Assembly: GCA_033807775.1 (NCBI GenBank)
Contig: CM066319.1
Location: 162,192,983 to 162,256,982, forward strand
Direction: 5' to 3'
Length of the DNA stretch: 64,000 nt
Origin: Saussurea involucrata
Lineage: Eukaryota; Streptophyta; Magnoliopsida; Asterales; Asteraceae
Shown: positions 32,845-43,587 of the stretch, in pieces
Layout of the letters: each line of letters begins with the position of its first letter
How positions within the stretch are numbered: the stretch's first letter is position 1
The notes under the pieces: generated by a model
What the model saw: the letters and a program-made list of their open reading frames with translations, nothing else
The model's database searches: none
What the model was told of the DNA's origin: nothing
Program-made: the position numbers and the translations under genes

Positions 32845-34404
32845 ATGGCCAACTCAAACACAAACACTCACTATATCGACAATGGTTCTCTTGCAAAACC
32901 CCCTAGATTTTCCAGAGACAACTTCAACTTATGGAAAAATAGGATGACACTCTTCTTAGAAGGTGTAGACCCTACTATACCTTACTATCTTGAAAACGGT
33001 CCACACATCCCTGTAACGATTGATCCTGCCGTTCCAGCCACTGCAACTAGAGCTGCTATTCCAGAAAGGCTGATTCCAAAGGAAATCCATCATTGGACCG
33101 ATGAAGACAAGAAGAAAGTGGCTATAGATACAAAAGCCAGATCCATACTATCCATGGCCCTTCCTGACGAAGTCTACCATTCCGTCATGAACCTGAAATC
33201 CTCGAAGGCCATGTGGGACACAATATGTGTTCAGTATGAAGGAACGTCTGAAGTCCAGGATTCAAGAAAGATCAACCTGGTAAGACAATACGAAAGTTTC
33301 ATCTCTGGTAAGAATGAAACTCTCTCTGAAGTACATCAACGCTTTAACTGCTTAATTATAGATCTTAAAACGGTTGGTAAGGAATATTCTAACTTTGAAG
33401 TTCTGACAAAGTTTTTAGAATGTTTACCTGAAAGCTGGGACAATTATTCCATGTGTCTCAAGCTGTCAAAAGATCTAAGATCAATGACACTCGCTACCTT
33501 ATATGGCACATTGCTGAATCATGAGCAATCTAGCCATCTTAAGAAGAATCTTGTAAAAGATTCCAAAAGCACCCCTGTTGCTTTAATCTTAGAGGAACCT
33601 TCTACTCAGCGACCCGTGGTCACTATCACTGAGTTAGAAAGTAACTCTGAAAGATCATCAGATTCTGATTCTTCAGATGATGAATCCTTGGCTCTCCTAA
33701 CTAAAAAGTTCAGGAGATTCGCCAAGAAGAAAATGTTTAGAAAGAACAAAACTCTTTCTATAGCTGACAAGCCTAAGTCATCAGCTTTTGTTGATAAGGC
33801 TACTGCTACTTGTTTTAACTGCGAAAAGACAGGTCATTTCGCTAACGAGTGCAGGTCAAAGAAAATCATGAGACCTTCAGCCTTTACAAAGAAATCCTTT
33901 GTTCCAAGGAATAAAGACGACAAATACTTAAAGCTGAAGGAGAAGTATGCAAAGCTGAAAAGCTTTAAGAAGAAGGGAAAAGGCCTAATGGCTGACTATG
34001 ATTGGGCTGCTTCTGATGAAGAAGCCTCATCATCTGATTCTGAAGATGATGAAGCAAATCAATGTCTCATGGCCAAGATTGAAGAAGAGGAAGAAAGTTC
34101 AGACATTCCCTCCACTTCAACATCTGCCATTCAGGTATCACCTTCCTTCTTTACCAATATTGTAAATATTGATGAAGCTGATAGTCTCCGTAAAATCGAA
34201 CTACTGACTAGAAGCTTATACGAAGCCATGAACGGCAAAGCTGTGGTTGAAAACCAAAATCTTGATCTCGCTGAAAAGCTTAAAAATTGCCACCTTCAAA
34301 TAGAAAAGCTTTCTAAATTTGAAGAAGATTTTAAAGATCAAGTCCATTTAAATCAGCTAGTCAAAATTGAACGAGCGGAAGCTATCGCTGCATTAAAAGC
34401 TTAA
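32845..34404 (+). CDS. Gag of copia element D (first open segment)
   Basis: 519 codons. Starts MANSNTNTHYIDNGSLAKPP. Residues about 20-235 are a copia-type gag domain (FSRDNFNLWKNRM ... LKSSKAMWDTI ... LPESWDNYSMCLKLS). The first CCHC knuckle is at about 322 (CFNCEKTGHFANEC), followed by an acidic Ser-rich linker and a coiled-coil-like end. It stops at TAA 34402-34404, but the same frame continues open to 35253. In related elements gag includes a second knuckle, so this stop is either premature or read through. Confidence 0.9.
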   Translation: MANSNTNTHYIDNGSLAKPPRFSRDNFNLWKNRMTLFLEGVDPTIPYYLENGPHIPVTIDPAVPATATRAAIPERLIPKEIHHWTDEDKKKVAIDTKARSILSMALPDEVYHSVMNLKSSKAMWDTICVQYEGTSEVQDSRKINLVRQYESFISGKNETLSEVHQRFNCLIIDLKTVGKEYSNFEVLTKFLECLPESWDNYSMCLKLSKDLRSMTLATLYGTLLNHEQSSHLKKNLVKDSKSTPVALILEEPSTQRPVVTITELESNSERSSDSDSSDDESLALLTKKFRRFAKKKMFRKNKTLSIADKPKSSAFVDKATATCFNCEKTGHFANECRSKKIMRPSAFTKKSFVPRNKDDKYLKLKEKYAKLKSFKKKGKGLMADYDWAASDEEASSSDSEDDEANQCLMAKIEEEEESSDIPSTSTSAIQVSPSFFTNIVNIDEADSLRKIELLTRSLYEAMNGKAVVENQNLDLAEKLKNCHLQIEKLSKFEEDFKDQVHLNQLVKIERAEAIAALKA

Positions 34405-35253
34405 CAAGCTACTGTTGAAGGATGGTGTAATTCTTCAACAAAGATCACTGAGATAATTAAGGCTCAGATTCCTCTGAGTGATAAACGTGGTCTGGGTTAT
34501 AAATATGATACTCCAATACCAACCACTGAACGTTCAATGCTTAAATTTGGAACGTTCGTATCCTCAGTAGCTGACACTTCTTTATCTCAGTACTCCTCGT
34601 CGATTACACCAATCCCTGAGGAAACTCCTACCTCCTCAAAAGGTAAGGAGAAAATGGTTTATTCAAAACCTACCTCTGTCTCTAAAGATAAAGGTAAAGG
34701 AATTGTAATTTATCAAAATCCTCAGAAGGGTACTTTAGTACCTAAGCTGAATGCTTCCAAAGCCTTAGTGATTCATTCATCTGGTTCTAGAAATCAGACC
34801 TCTGGATCAGTTCAGCGACCTACTCCTAGACTCAGAGTAGATGTCCTTGGTAAGAAATCTGAAGAACTGAATGTTCGTCCTATTTCAAAAACCAATAGTG
34901 TACTTGGTGCTGGCACTTCTAATTCCAAATTAAAAGCTCAGCACACAAGTGGTCCTAGAACTAATTTTAGTTATAGGAAATGTTATCACTGTGGACTTAC
35001 CGATCATATTGCAAGTAAGTGTCCCACAGCCACCAAAGCTGATAAGATAGCTAAGGTGAAGATAGCACCAAAGAAGACCAAACCAGTTGCAAGTCAGGTC
35101 AAGGTGACTCATACCGCTGAGGTCAAGAAATTGACCAAAGTGAAGAAAGACAAAGCTGAATCTTCAAATGCTGCGAAGACTGCTGAACCCATTCCAACCA
35201 CTTCCACTGACAAACGCGTATACATGGTGAAGTGGGTACCCAAGCAAAACTAA
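34405..35253 (+). CDS. Gag continuation of element D with second CCHC knuckle
   Basis: Same frame as the preceding gag, from codon 521 onward; the first internal ATG is at 34537. Lys/Ser/Thr-rich with a CCHC knuckle at about 34981-35022 (CYHCGLTDHIASKC). Ends at TAA 35251-35253, 15 bases before the first ATG of pol in the same frame. The junction resembles a 3' splice site (tttgtattgcag|gt at 35258-35271), so splicing or stop suppression could link gag and pol. Confidence 0.75.
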   Translation, partial: QATVEGWCNSSTKITEIIKAQIPLSDKRGLGYKYDTPIPTTERSMLKFGTFVSSVADTSLSQYSSSITPIPEETPTSSKGKEKMVYSKPTSVSKDKGKGIVIYQNPQKGTLVPKLNASKALVIHSSGSRNQTSGSVQRPTPRLRVDVLGKKSEELNVRPISKTNSVLGAGTSNSKLKAQHTSGPRTNFSYRKCYHCGLTDHIASKCPTATKADKIAKVKIAPKKTKPVASQVKVTHTAEVKKLTKVKKDKAESSNAAKTAEPIPTTSTDKRVYMVKWVPKQN

Positions 35254-35265
35254 TCTTCCTTTGTA

Positions 35266-38200
35266 TTGCAGGTTAAGAAGGGTATCTGGTATCTCGATAG
35301 CGGATGCTCTAGACACATGACTGGAAAGAAAAGCCTGCTCGCTGAATACAAGGAAGAGAAGGGTCCCTCTGTAACTTTCGGTGGAAATGGAAAAGGACAC
35401 ACCCGAGGGTATGGTGTACTTTCAAATGGTACAACATCCTTCAGAAGAGTCGCATATGTTGAAGGGCTGAAGCATAATCTTCTGAGCATCAGTCAGCTTT
35501 GCGACATGGATAACAAAGTGATTTTCACCAAGGAATCCTGCTTTGTCTCTGACAAAAAGGAGAAGATAGCTCTCAGCGGTTATCGTTTGGAAAATGTTTA
35601 CGTTATAAACATGGACTCAACAACCACTGAGAACTCCTGTTTCTTCTCAAAGGCATCTTCTGATGTCAACTGGCTATGGCACAAGAGACTCTCACATCTC
35701 AACTTCAAGACACTGAATACTCTTTCATCCAAAGAGTTAGTCACTGGTCTACCTCAACATTCATACGCCAAAGAATCCTTATGTTCAGCGTGTGAAAAAG
35801 GGAAGCAGACCAAGGCAAGCTTTAAGTCCAAGCAAGTTTCCTCAGTGTCATCTCCTCTTCAACTACTCCATATGGATTTGTTTGGCCCCGTTAACAAACA
35901 ATCCATCGCTGGAAAGAAATATACGCTGGTCATAGTTGATGAATTCTCTCGTTATACATGGGTAATGTTTCTCCGTTCTAAGAGTGACACCCCTGAAGAA
36001 CTCATCACCTTTGTTCGGAAGATGGAAACTCTGAACAATATGACTGTTCGCTCAATAAGGAGTGATCATGGAACTGAATTCAAAAACAGTTCTCTTGATT
36101 CCTTCCTTGAGAGCAAGGGTATTTCTCATAACTTTTCGTCAGTGAGAACACCACAACAAAACGGAGTCGCTGAAAGAAGAAATAGAACAATTATTGAAGC
36201 TGCACGTTCAATGCTCAGCGATTCTCACCTGCCTACTCAGTTTTGGGCAGAAGCTGTCAACACGGCTTGTTTTACGCAAAACAGGTCGCTGATAGTCAAA
36301 AGATTCAAAAAGACAGCCTATGAACTCTTTCATGGGAGAAAGCCTTCAATCAGCTTTCTTCACATCTTTGGTTGTCAGTGTTTCATACTGAACAACAGAG
36401 ATGCCCTTGGAAAGTTTGATCCTAAGGCTGATGATGGAATCTTTCTTGGATACTCCTCAGTTTCCAAAGCCTTCAGAGTCTTCAACCGAAGAAGACAAAC
36501 TGTAGAAGAAACTATTCACGTCACGTTTGACGAATCCCGTTCAGCGAACTCTAAACCGAACGCTGATACAGAAGAACTGAATCAATGGATGTTTTCTCAT
36601 CTTGGTGATTCAGAAGATGTTCCCACTACTCATACTCATACAACTGAAAATGATGGTCCTACTATCATTCCAAATATGCAGAATAGTGAAGCTGAAACAT
36701 CTTGGGTCTCAGCTGTTCCTATAAATACTATACCCGCAGTTGATCCAAATGTCTCAGAAATTCCATCTATTTCTCAGCAATCAGTGAATGAAGTGACAAA
36801 TGCAAGCATTCCTCTCTTAGCTGATTATCCAGAAGTAGCTGAAGCCTCATCTTCAGTTTCTCCAGTTCAGACTGCGTCAGCGACGCATGCTCCGGCTCAG
36901 CGATGGACTGTAAATCACCCAATCGATCAAATTCTTGGTGATCCCAACGCTGGTATTCAGACTCGTAGAAGTGCAGGTAATATTTGTTTATTTGTTAACT
37001 TTATTTCTCTAACTGAACCAAAGAAAATAGATGATGCCCTCAGAGATCCAAACTGGGTCAGCGCTATGCAAGAAGAGCTGACTGAATTCGAAAGAAACAA
37101 AGTTTGGAAACTTGTTCGGAGACCAACTGACAAAACAGTGATAGGCACTAAGTGGGTCTATCGAAACAAGTTGGACGAACATGGTACTGTAACTCGCAAC
37201 AAAGCTCGTCTTGTTGCTCAGGGATACAGACAAGAGGAAGGTATAGATTATGACGAAACCTTTGCTCCTGTAGCAAGACTTGAATCTATTCGTCTTTTCT
37301 TAGCATATGCTGTACACAAAAACTTCACTGTACATCAAATGGATGTTAAGTCAGCGTTTCTAAATGGAAAGCTGAATGAAGAAGTTTATGTGGAACAACC
37401 TCCAGGATTCTCAGATCCTAAGCGTCCAGGTTATGTTTATAAGCTGGATAAGGCACTTTATGGCTTGAAGCAAGCTCCTCGTGCATGGTATGACACTCTT
37501 TCTACGTATCTCCACCTTGAAAAATTTGAGAGAGGTAAGATTGACAAAACTTTGTTTTTTAGAAAAATAAAAGGTCATATCATTTTAGTTCAAATATATG
37601 TTGATGACATTATATTTGGTTCTACTAACCCTGAGCTTTGTACTCGTTTCGCTGATAGAATGAAAGATGAGTATAAAATGAGTATGATGGGTGAACTAAC
37701 ATATTTCCTTGGTCTTCAGATTAAGCAAACTGAAAAAGGAACTTTTATAAATCAGGGAAAGTATGTTAAAGATATGCTGAGAAAATTCGACTTAACTGAA
37801 AGTTCAGCTATGAAAACCCCTATGGCACCACCGCTGATACTTGATAAGGACACAAAGGGTGTTCCTGTCAATGTCACGCTGTACCGTGGGATGATCGGCT
37901 CACTACTGTATCTTACAGCTAGCCGACCCGATATTATGTTTGCAACATGTCTGTGCGCACGATATCAAGCTGAACCTAAGATATCTCATATGAAAGCTGT
38001 AAAGCGAATCTTTCGATATCTTAAGGGTACAGCGAATCTAGGTCTTTGGTATCCCAAAGATTCAGGATTCGATCTAACCGCCTATTCAGACAGTGATTTT
38101 GCAGGTTGCAAAATGGATAGGAAAAGCACCACAGGAGGATGTCAGCTCCTGGGTGGAAAGCTGGTAAGTTGGACAAGTAAGAAGCAAAACTCGGTGTCCA

Positions 38201-38544
38201 CTTCCACAGCTGAAGCTGAGTATGTAGCCGCTGGAAGCTGCTGTTCTCAAGTCTTGTGGATGAGAAATCAACTACTAGACTATGATCTTCAGCTCTCCAA
38301 AATTCCAATCTATTGCGACAGCACAAGTGCCATCGCTATAGCAAACAATCCAGTGCTACACTCAAAGACAAAACACATAGAAATCAGATATCATTTTATC
38401 AGAGATCATGTGATGAATGGTGATATAGAACTTCATTTTATCCCAACTGATTATCAGTTAGCTGATTTGTTTACCAAACCTCTTGATGAGACAAGATTCA
38501 ACTTTCTCATCAGCGAGCTTGGAATGCTGAACTTTGAAGGATAA
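35266..38544 (+). CDS. Pol of copia element D: protease, integrase, RT, RNase H
   Basis: 1092 codons, no internal stop. Domains in order: protease at residues 8-20 (WYLDSGCSRHMTG); pre-integrase HHCC region about 135-185 (LWHKRLSHLNFKTL ... CSACEKGK); integrase core with Asp in LLHMDLFGPV, Asp in RSDHGTEFKN and Glu in QQNGVAERRNRT; linker; RT from about 620 (ARLVAQGYRQEEGIDYDETF, MDVKSAFLNGKLNEEVYVEQ) with YVDDIIFGS; RNase H from about 945 (AYSDSDFAGC ... STAEAEYVAAG). All catalytic residues I can identify are present. Protease-integrase-RT-RNase H order defines Ty1/copia. ATG use at 35266 is uncertain because the frame is open upstream to the gag stop. Confidence 0.95.
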   Translation: MQVKKGIWYLDSGCSRHMTGKKSLLAEYKEEKGPSVTFGGNGKGHTRGYGVLSNGTTSFRRVAYVEGLKHNLLSISQLCDMDNKVIFTKESCFVSDKKEKIALSGYRLENVYVINMDSTTTENSCFFSKASSDVNWLWHKRLSHLNFKTLNTLSSKELVTGLPQHSYAKESLCSACEKGKQTKASFKSKQVSSVSSPLQLLHMDLFGPVNKQSIAGKKYTLVIVDEFSRYTWVMFLRSKSDTPEELITFVRKMETLNNMTVRSIRSDHGTEFKNSSLDSFLESKGISHNFSSVRTPQQNGVAERRNRTIIEAARSMLSDSHLPTQFWAEAVNTACFTQNRSLIVKRFKKTAYELFHGRKPSISFLHIFGCQCFILNNRDALGKFDPKADDGIFLGYSSVSKAFRVFNRRRQTVEETIHVTFDESRSANSKPNADTEELNQWMFSHLGDSEDVPTTHTHTTENDGPTIIPNMQNSEAETSWVSAVPINTIPAVDPNVSEIPSISQQSVNEVTNASIPLLADYPEVAEASSSVSPVQTASATHAPAQRWTVNHPIDQILGDPNAGIQTRRSAGNICLFVNFISLTEPKKIDDALRDPNWVSAMQEELTEFERNKVWKLVRRPTDKTVIGTKWVYRNKLDEHGTVTRNKARLVAQGYRQEEGIDYDETFAPVARLESIRLFLAYAVHKNFTVHQMDVKSAFLNGKLNEEVYVEQPPGFSDPKRPGYVYKLDKALYGLKQAPRAWYDTLSTYLHLEKFERGKIDKTLFFRKIKGHIILVQIYVDDIIFGSTNPELCTRFADRMKDEYKMSMMGELTYFLGLQIKQTEKGTFINQGKYVKDMLRKFDLTESSAMKTPMAPPLILDKDTKGVPVNVTLYRGMIGSLLYLTASRPDIMFATCLCARYQAEPKISHMKAVKRIFRYLKGTANLGLWYPKDSGFDLTAYSDSDFAGCKMDRKSTTGGCQLLGGKLVSWTSKKQNSVSTSTAEAEYVAAGSCCSQVLWMRNQLLDYDLQLSKIPIYCDSTSAIAIANNPVLHSKTKHIEIRYHFIRDHVMNGDIELHFIPTDYQLADLFTKPLDETRFNFLISELGMLNFEG

Positions 38545-38870
38545 ATCTTCAGCGGTTCACATTTAATCAGCGATACGTTTATACATTCTTGTATAGGCTC
38601 TGGATAAAATAAACTAGTACAATCCATTTCATCATCTTCTCTCTGAATAAATTGGGTTAAACTGATATCAAGGTATGTTTTCTCTGACAAAACGCATGAA
38701 AATGCAAGATTTCAAATTCTTACATCGCTGAATATTGGTATCAGCGATATTTTGAAATTTCTTAAAACCCTCACTGATATTTCTATTCAGTGCTTCATAT
38801 TTTCCAAAGAGTCCCTGAGTTTTTTCTTTCAAAACCTCAGAGACAACGAAAGAATGTGAAAGGACAGTTG
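38545..38870 (+). other. Spacer between pol and the putative internal promoter of element D
   Basis: Non-coding, with several CGCTGA/TCAGCG words. No ORF or domain recognised. Confidence 0.6.
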
Positions 38871-39028
38871 TGACGTCATTGCAACGGATAACACCAGGCA
38901 CGTTTCTTTTTCTGACACACGTTTGCACGTTTCGTTGTCTATCCAATCAAATGCAAACACGTGTCCGTGTCATGATGAAAAACTTTCCCGCTCAAGTTTT
39001 TCTCTCTCTACTCTCTTCCTATATAAAC
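38871..39028 (+). promoter_or_regulatory. Putative internal Pol II promoter for the third ORF of element D
   Basis: Clustered plant promoter signals in the order expected: TGACGTCA bZIP palindrome (38871-38878), several ACGT cores, CCAAT (about 38943), a perfect G-box CACGTG (38958-38963) and TATATAAAC (39020-39028). This is followed by a pyrimidine-rich leader. The spacing puts a transcription start near 39050. Signals are read directly; promoter activity is inference. Confidence 0.5.
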
Positions 39029-39150
39029 TCTCTCAAAGTTTATATTTGTCTTTTATGCGAATCAATCTTTCTCCGCAAGAAAAGAACACTGTTGCATTTT
39101 GTGCTCTCGATCTTCAAGAACTGTTCATCATCTTCTTCATCAAACTCAAG

Positions 39151-39550
39151 GTCAATATGTTCTTATCTTTTATCAAATGCAAATAACTTGTTTTCGATCT
39201 TATCATTGTTTTACACAAGATCAAACAAAAGAACTCAAAAATAAAATCATTTTCTTTCATGGTTTTATAAACACAACCATTTCATGGTTGTTCTTCAAGT
39301 TTTAAATCTAAAATCTTAAACTTGTTCTTCTTTCGTATCCATTTTTTTAAAAAAAAAAACTGGAATACAAGGCTTATAGGTGTTATATTCGTTTTTTTTT
39401 AAAAAAAAAAAACAAGAAAAACCCTAATCTTCATTAAGACTTTTTTGTCTGAATGAAATGGACAAAATTCGAAAAATCTCAATGGAAATTCTCTTTCCAC
39501 ATTAAGATATTTCTTATTTGTTAACATCTTTGGTTGAACTGATAATACAG
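39151..39550 (+). other. Putative 5'-leader intron of the third ORF of element D
   Basis: Donor CTCAAG|GTCAAT at 39150/39151 and acceptor AATACAG| at 39550, four bases before the ATG at 39555. The interval is T/A-rich, with long T and A runs and several ATGs that would otherwise precede the ORF. Removing it would give a short leader running straight into the ATG. Inferred from sequence signals only. Confidence 0.4.
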
Positions 39551-39554
39551 TGAA

Positions 39555-42182
39555 ATGGCAACTTCAAAGCTGAATGTTACCGCTGAGTCCATCTCCAGTG
39601 ATTCTGAGGAACTGGAAATCACCAAAGCTCCTCAGGTTAAGTTTGAGCTGGATCAACTAGACTGGACAAAGGCAAACAACCTTTCAGCGCTTCTCGAGTT
39701 TCCTCCTCGGAAGCAGGTATCCCATCTAGACGACGCTGTGATTTTTTTGAAGAATAGCCCCATATACACAACACTGACAATCACACCTCCTGCCAGTCAG
39801 CGTCTATTATCCCAATTCTGGTACTCTGCCAGACACACCAACCTACCCTCAGCCAAAGATCCATCTAAAACCATCGACTGCATACTCAGCGATACTGAGT
39901 ATGGCACCATCAAGATAACCCCCGCAATAATCCGTAAAGCTCTGAAAATCCCTAACGCTACCTCAGAAAATCCTTTCATTCCATTTCCTGACCACAAGAA
40001 GCACGCTGACAGGGAAGAAATCATTGCTTTCCTTGATGCGATGGGTTACATCTGGGAGACTGGAAGAGACAAGCTACCTGAGAAGAAGCTGACGCTGATA
40101 AAGAAATCCAAGATGCCCAGCGAGATGAACTTCATCTTCGCTCACCTGATCAGCTGCATGACAGCGAAATCCGGATCTTCTGATCAAGCCGCTCAACCTC
40201 AGCAGGCCATGGGTTACGCACTGCTGAAAGGTCTCAACATTGACTGGGCCTCCATCATCTATGAAGACCTCATTCAACGTGTTGATTCTGCCGCTGACCG
40301 ACCAGCATGGGTTCCTTACCCGCGATTCATCAGCGCCATCTTTCAATATGGCCTGAAGGACAGCTATCCTGAAGAGGGTGATCTGAAACTCTCTCAGATT
40401 GGCCCTAAAGTTCTCGACTTCAAGCCTGTCGCCAACGAGGTACGTCTCTCTACTCTTCTCACTCTTCTTAATTCTCCGCTTTCTGTGGCTCCTTCAGCGA
40501 CAATACCCATCGCTGATACCACGGCCACAAAATCCATTCCTTCTAAGAAAAGGAAACAATCTCTTACCCCTCTTGATTCCAAAAGGATCAAGAAAACCAA
40601 GGAGCAACCCCAGCAGTTGCATGCTGAAGACTCCTCAGCTCATTCTGAAGAGCTGAAGGAAAGTTCCGTGGTACGCTCTGCCACACCAATTCAAGCCATC
40701 CCTTCTAAACCTACTTCAGCGTCCCTAAACGCTGAGGTTAGAACTTTGGAATCTACCCAACCTTCATCAGTCTCTCAAAAGACTGATGAAGTACTTCTCA
40801 GCGAATCCAACGCTGAACTTGAACTCCAACCCCAATTCTTATCCTTCGCTCCTCCCTCTACTTCTTTGGACACTCCTCCAGTCAAAACTGGAGATGCCAT
40901 CATTCAAGAAGCCGTTGAAGCTTCTCAGCGAATGACGAAGAAAGGACCTGCAGAGATCTCCATTCCTCACGGAACTTTTGAGGGAGATATGGAACACTAT
41001 GGAGGGACTCGAAACTTTGATGAGTTCGTCAACGCTCCTGCAGGTACAGATCCCACCTTAAACACTGTAACTAAACCTGAAACTTCTGAGCATTCCTTTG
41101 TTCACAAGTACTTATATGTTACAGGTCCTTTTTTGGGAGACATCAACCAGTCTCTGAAGTCTATGGAGATGAAACTTACGGATCTCACCACCGGTCTATC
41201 AAATAACTCTACAGCTGTAACAAACGCTGGAGAGAATCTGACGAAGCTGACTACTGTGGTGGAGAAGAAGGCCTCCTCTGATGACATCAAAGATCTTGAT
41301 AAAACTCTCGCCGACTTTGCCAAAGTGCTCTCCGACATCTACACTGACTACACCAACCTCAAATCATCAGTTTCCACCATTTCCAGCGAAGTTACAACGC
41401 TGAAGAAATCGGTTGGTACACTCGAAGGTGATATGTCAGTGGTCAAGACCGACTTGGGCTCAGTAAAGACCGACCTTGGTTCCGTCAAGACAATGATCGA
41501 GACGCTGGTGAACAAGGCAAATAATCCAGTTCCTGCTCCGGCCCCTGCACCCGTTTTGGACTCATTCACCGCAGAGGATCGCCAAGAGCTGAAGAAAATC
41601 ACGCCTGCTATTTCTGGCCTAGAAGACAGAATAGCTAAGCTTGAAGGTTGTGTGAAAATCTCTGGCCCAGAAGACAGAGACAACACCAATGCTGAATCTA
41701 CCCATTCCTCCCCCGCCCATCATGAGAAAGAGGGGGAGAAGAGCGCTGAATAGGAGAAGAGCGCTGAAGACCTTTCCCATGATGAATCTATCAGGGGAGA
41801 GGGTAATGAAGATCGGATTACTGGACCTCATGGAGATGAAAACCCTGAGGGAACCGAGAACCTCGCCTCTATATCTGAGGGGGAGCAACTCGATGAAGAT
41901 GCTGAGGAATCTGAAGCAGAAGAAGACGAAGACTTCGACATCCCTGAAGCTGAACCATCCTCCTCTCCAAGGAACGATGATGATGATGATGAAGATGACG
42001 ATGATTTCTTTGTTGTCAAACCTGCTCCTCGAACCAAAGCTCTTAAAGGTATTTCAATAAAAGAACCTTCAGGGGAGAAGACAAAGACAAAGCACTCAGC
42101 CTCTGGCGCTGAGAAAAGCAAAGACAAAGGCATCGCTGAAGATGATAATCTGGCGATCCTACTTGCAAAGCCGATTTGTCAG
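39555..42182 (+). CDS. Third (env-like) ORF of element D, main exon, with in-frame amber stop
   Basis: Open from ATG 39555 to TAG 41751-41753 (732 codons), then open in the same frame to 42182. Residues about 50-280 are a globular alpha-helical region (LLSQFWYSARHTNLP ... LLKGLNIDWASIIYEDLIQR) resembling a plant retrotransposon-associated protein family often labelled putative plant transposon protein. Residues about 500-680 are a long coiled-coil or helical-repeat part with VKTDLGSVKTDLGSVKT. After the amber codon comes a very acidic, Ser-rich tail ending FFVVKPAPRTKALKG... I see no signal peptide or clear membrane segment, so true envelope function is not supported by sequence. Confidence 0.7.
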
Positions 42183-42333
42183 GTACACTAAACTTATTTT
42201 TCCTTCCCTGATCATCTATGAAAAATCAGTTATCCATTCCACAAACACCATACACATCCACATTTTTTTCTATCTTTTCTACCCAAGTTCTTCTACCCAG
42301 TTCTTATTTGTAAGATCGCTGCGTTTCAGCTAG
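42183..42333 (+). other. Putative second intron in the third ORF of element D
   Basis: Donor TGTCAG|GTACAC (42182/42183) and acceptor TTTCAGCTAG| (42333), 151 bases, T-rich. It falls exactly where the first frame closes (TAA at 42189) and the next opens, and it joins them in phase 0. Without splicing the two frames are out of register. Confidence 0.45.
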
Positions 42334-43587
42334 TCCTCTCCCCTGTTTGAGGATATCGCTGAAAGATCTGTTGCGACTTCACCAATAATTCCAGCTAACG
42401 CTGAAGACATAATCCCAGTCTTAGATTTAATCTCTGAGACTGATGAACCAGAAGAACAACCTCTCTCGCACAGAAACAGACCTTCCTCAGTTGCTCAAAG
42501 GCTGAGTAAAGAAGATCAAAAGAGGAGAGAAGAAATGATAAAGCGATTCGAGGATCAGCGAATCATCCTAAGGCGCGATCAACTACCTTCAGTTCCTCCT
42601 AAGTTCAGAATTTCAAAAGCTGAATACCAAGATCATCTCAGAGCTGAACGCCTCATCGCTGAAAGGAAGGAAGCTGAAGATAAAGACAGAGAATACGCCA
42701 TCAAGCTCACTCAAGAATCTGTCAAAGACCCCAAGCTGAAGCGTATTCCCATTCAAATCCAACGAAAGCTTTGGGAACAAGCCCAGAAGATCGTGGAAAA
42801 GAAAGCTGAAGTTTCTCAGACCACCCTGATCTGGTGTAAAGAGAAAATCCACTTCAGATATCGTCCAGCGAAGATCAACAAGGTATTCATCTCTGGAAGA
42901 ACCTCCGTCGGAGTACCTATTGTTGACATCAAACTGTTCAGAGAAGATGACTCATCTGAAACCTTTCGTGCTGACACTGTAAAAAGGTATGGTCTCTCTG
43001 AATGGCTGGAGATGAGGTTAGCTATCCAACCGTCAAAATCTAAGTACAAGGATCATTTCGAAAAGCTGATAAACCGACAGATCGATTTGATATCTTCTTG
43101 TGTGGATATTCCTCCTGTTCCTGATCTAAAGCCGAAAAGAAAAAAGGACTCTCCAAGGAAGAAACGTCAAGATTCAAACTCAGGTCCTGTCATACGAAAT
43201 GAAACTGGAATTGGTTTCTCTCGCGCTGAAGTACTTGGTCCTGATCCTGATCTATCTGCCCTTGATGTCTCTTTGCCACCATGTGAACTTTTCGTCCCTG
43301 GTAAAGTCATCAGTAATCCTTATGGAATATTCTTTCTTGACTACGACGGACGTAAATGCTTTCAACGGATCGCTGAGCTTCCAATCACTCCAATCGAACA
43401 GCTCAAAGATCTCATCTACTGGTGCGACTTCAGAAAAGACATTCAGGCACGACACCTAAAACCCTTGATTTTTGAAGCTGCTCTGAAGCTAAAGAATAAA
43501 GGAGAAAAGGTTCCTGACTGGATGATTCCAACTGAAAAGACAACCCTTGATGAACTTCTCGTTAAGGAAGAACCCTTTGAAGGCTGA
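42334..43587 (+). CDS. Third ORF of element D, downstream exon
   Basis: 418 codons from 42334 to TGA at 43585-43587; the first in-frame ATG is at 42535. Basic and highly helical. It contains LSKEDQKRREEMIKRFEDQR, then RAERLIAERKEAEDKDREYA, a beta-rich segment (KINKVFISGRTSVGVPIVDI), and a C-terminal domain (GKVISNPYGIFFLDYDGRKC ... ELLVKEEPFEG). No family recognised. Its frame and codon texture (many gctgaa codons) match the upstream exon, so I treat them as one gene of about 1290 codons. Confidence 0.55.
   Translation, partial: SSPLFEDIAERSVATSPIIPANAEDIIPVLDLISETDEPEEQPLSHRNRPSSVAQRLSKEDQKRREEMIKRFEDQRIILRRDQLPSVPPKFRISKAEYQDHLRAERLIAERKEAEDKDREYAIKLTQESVKDPKLKRIPIQIQRKLWEQAQKIVEKKAEVSQTTLIWCKEKIHFRYRPAKINKVFISGRTSVGVPIVDIKLFREDDSSETFRADTVKRYGLSEWLEMRLAIQPSKSKYKDHFEKLINRQIDLISSCVDIPPVPDLKPKRKKDSPRKKRQDSNSGPVIRNETGIGFSRAEVLGPDPDLSALDVSLPPCELFVPGKVISNPYGIFFLDYDGRKCFQRIAELPITPIEQLKDLIYWCDFRKDIQARHLKPLIFEAALKLKNKGEKVPDWMIPTEKTTLDELLVKEEPFEG

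Noticed and set aside
39555..42182. True envelope glycoprotein in element D
   Set aside because: No signal peptide, fusion peptide or clear membrane anchor. The protein is helical and acidic, so env-like is used only as the conventional label.
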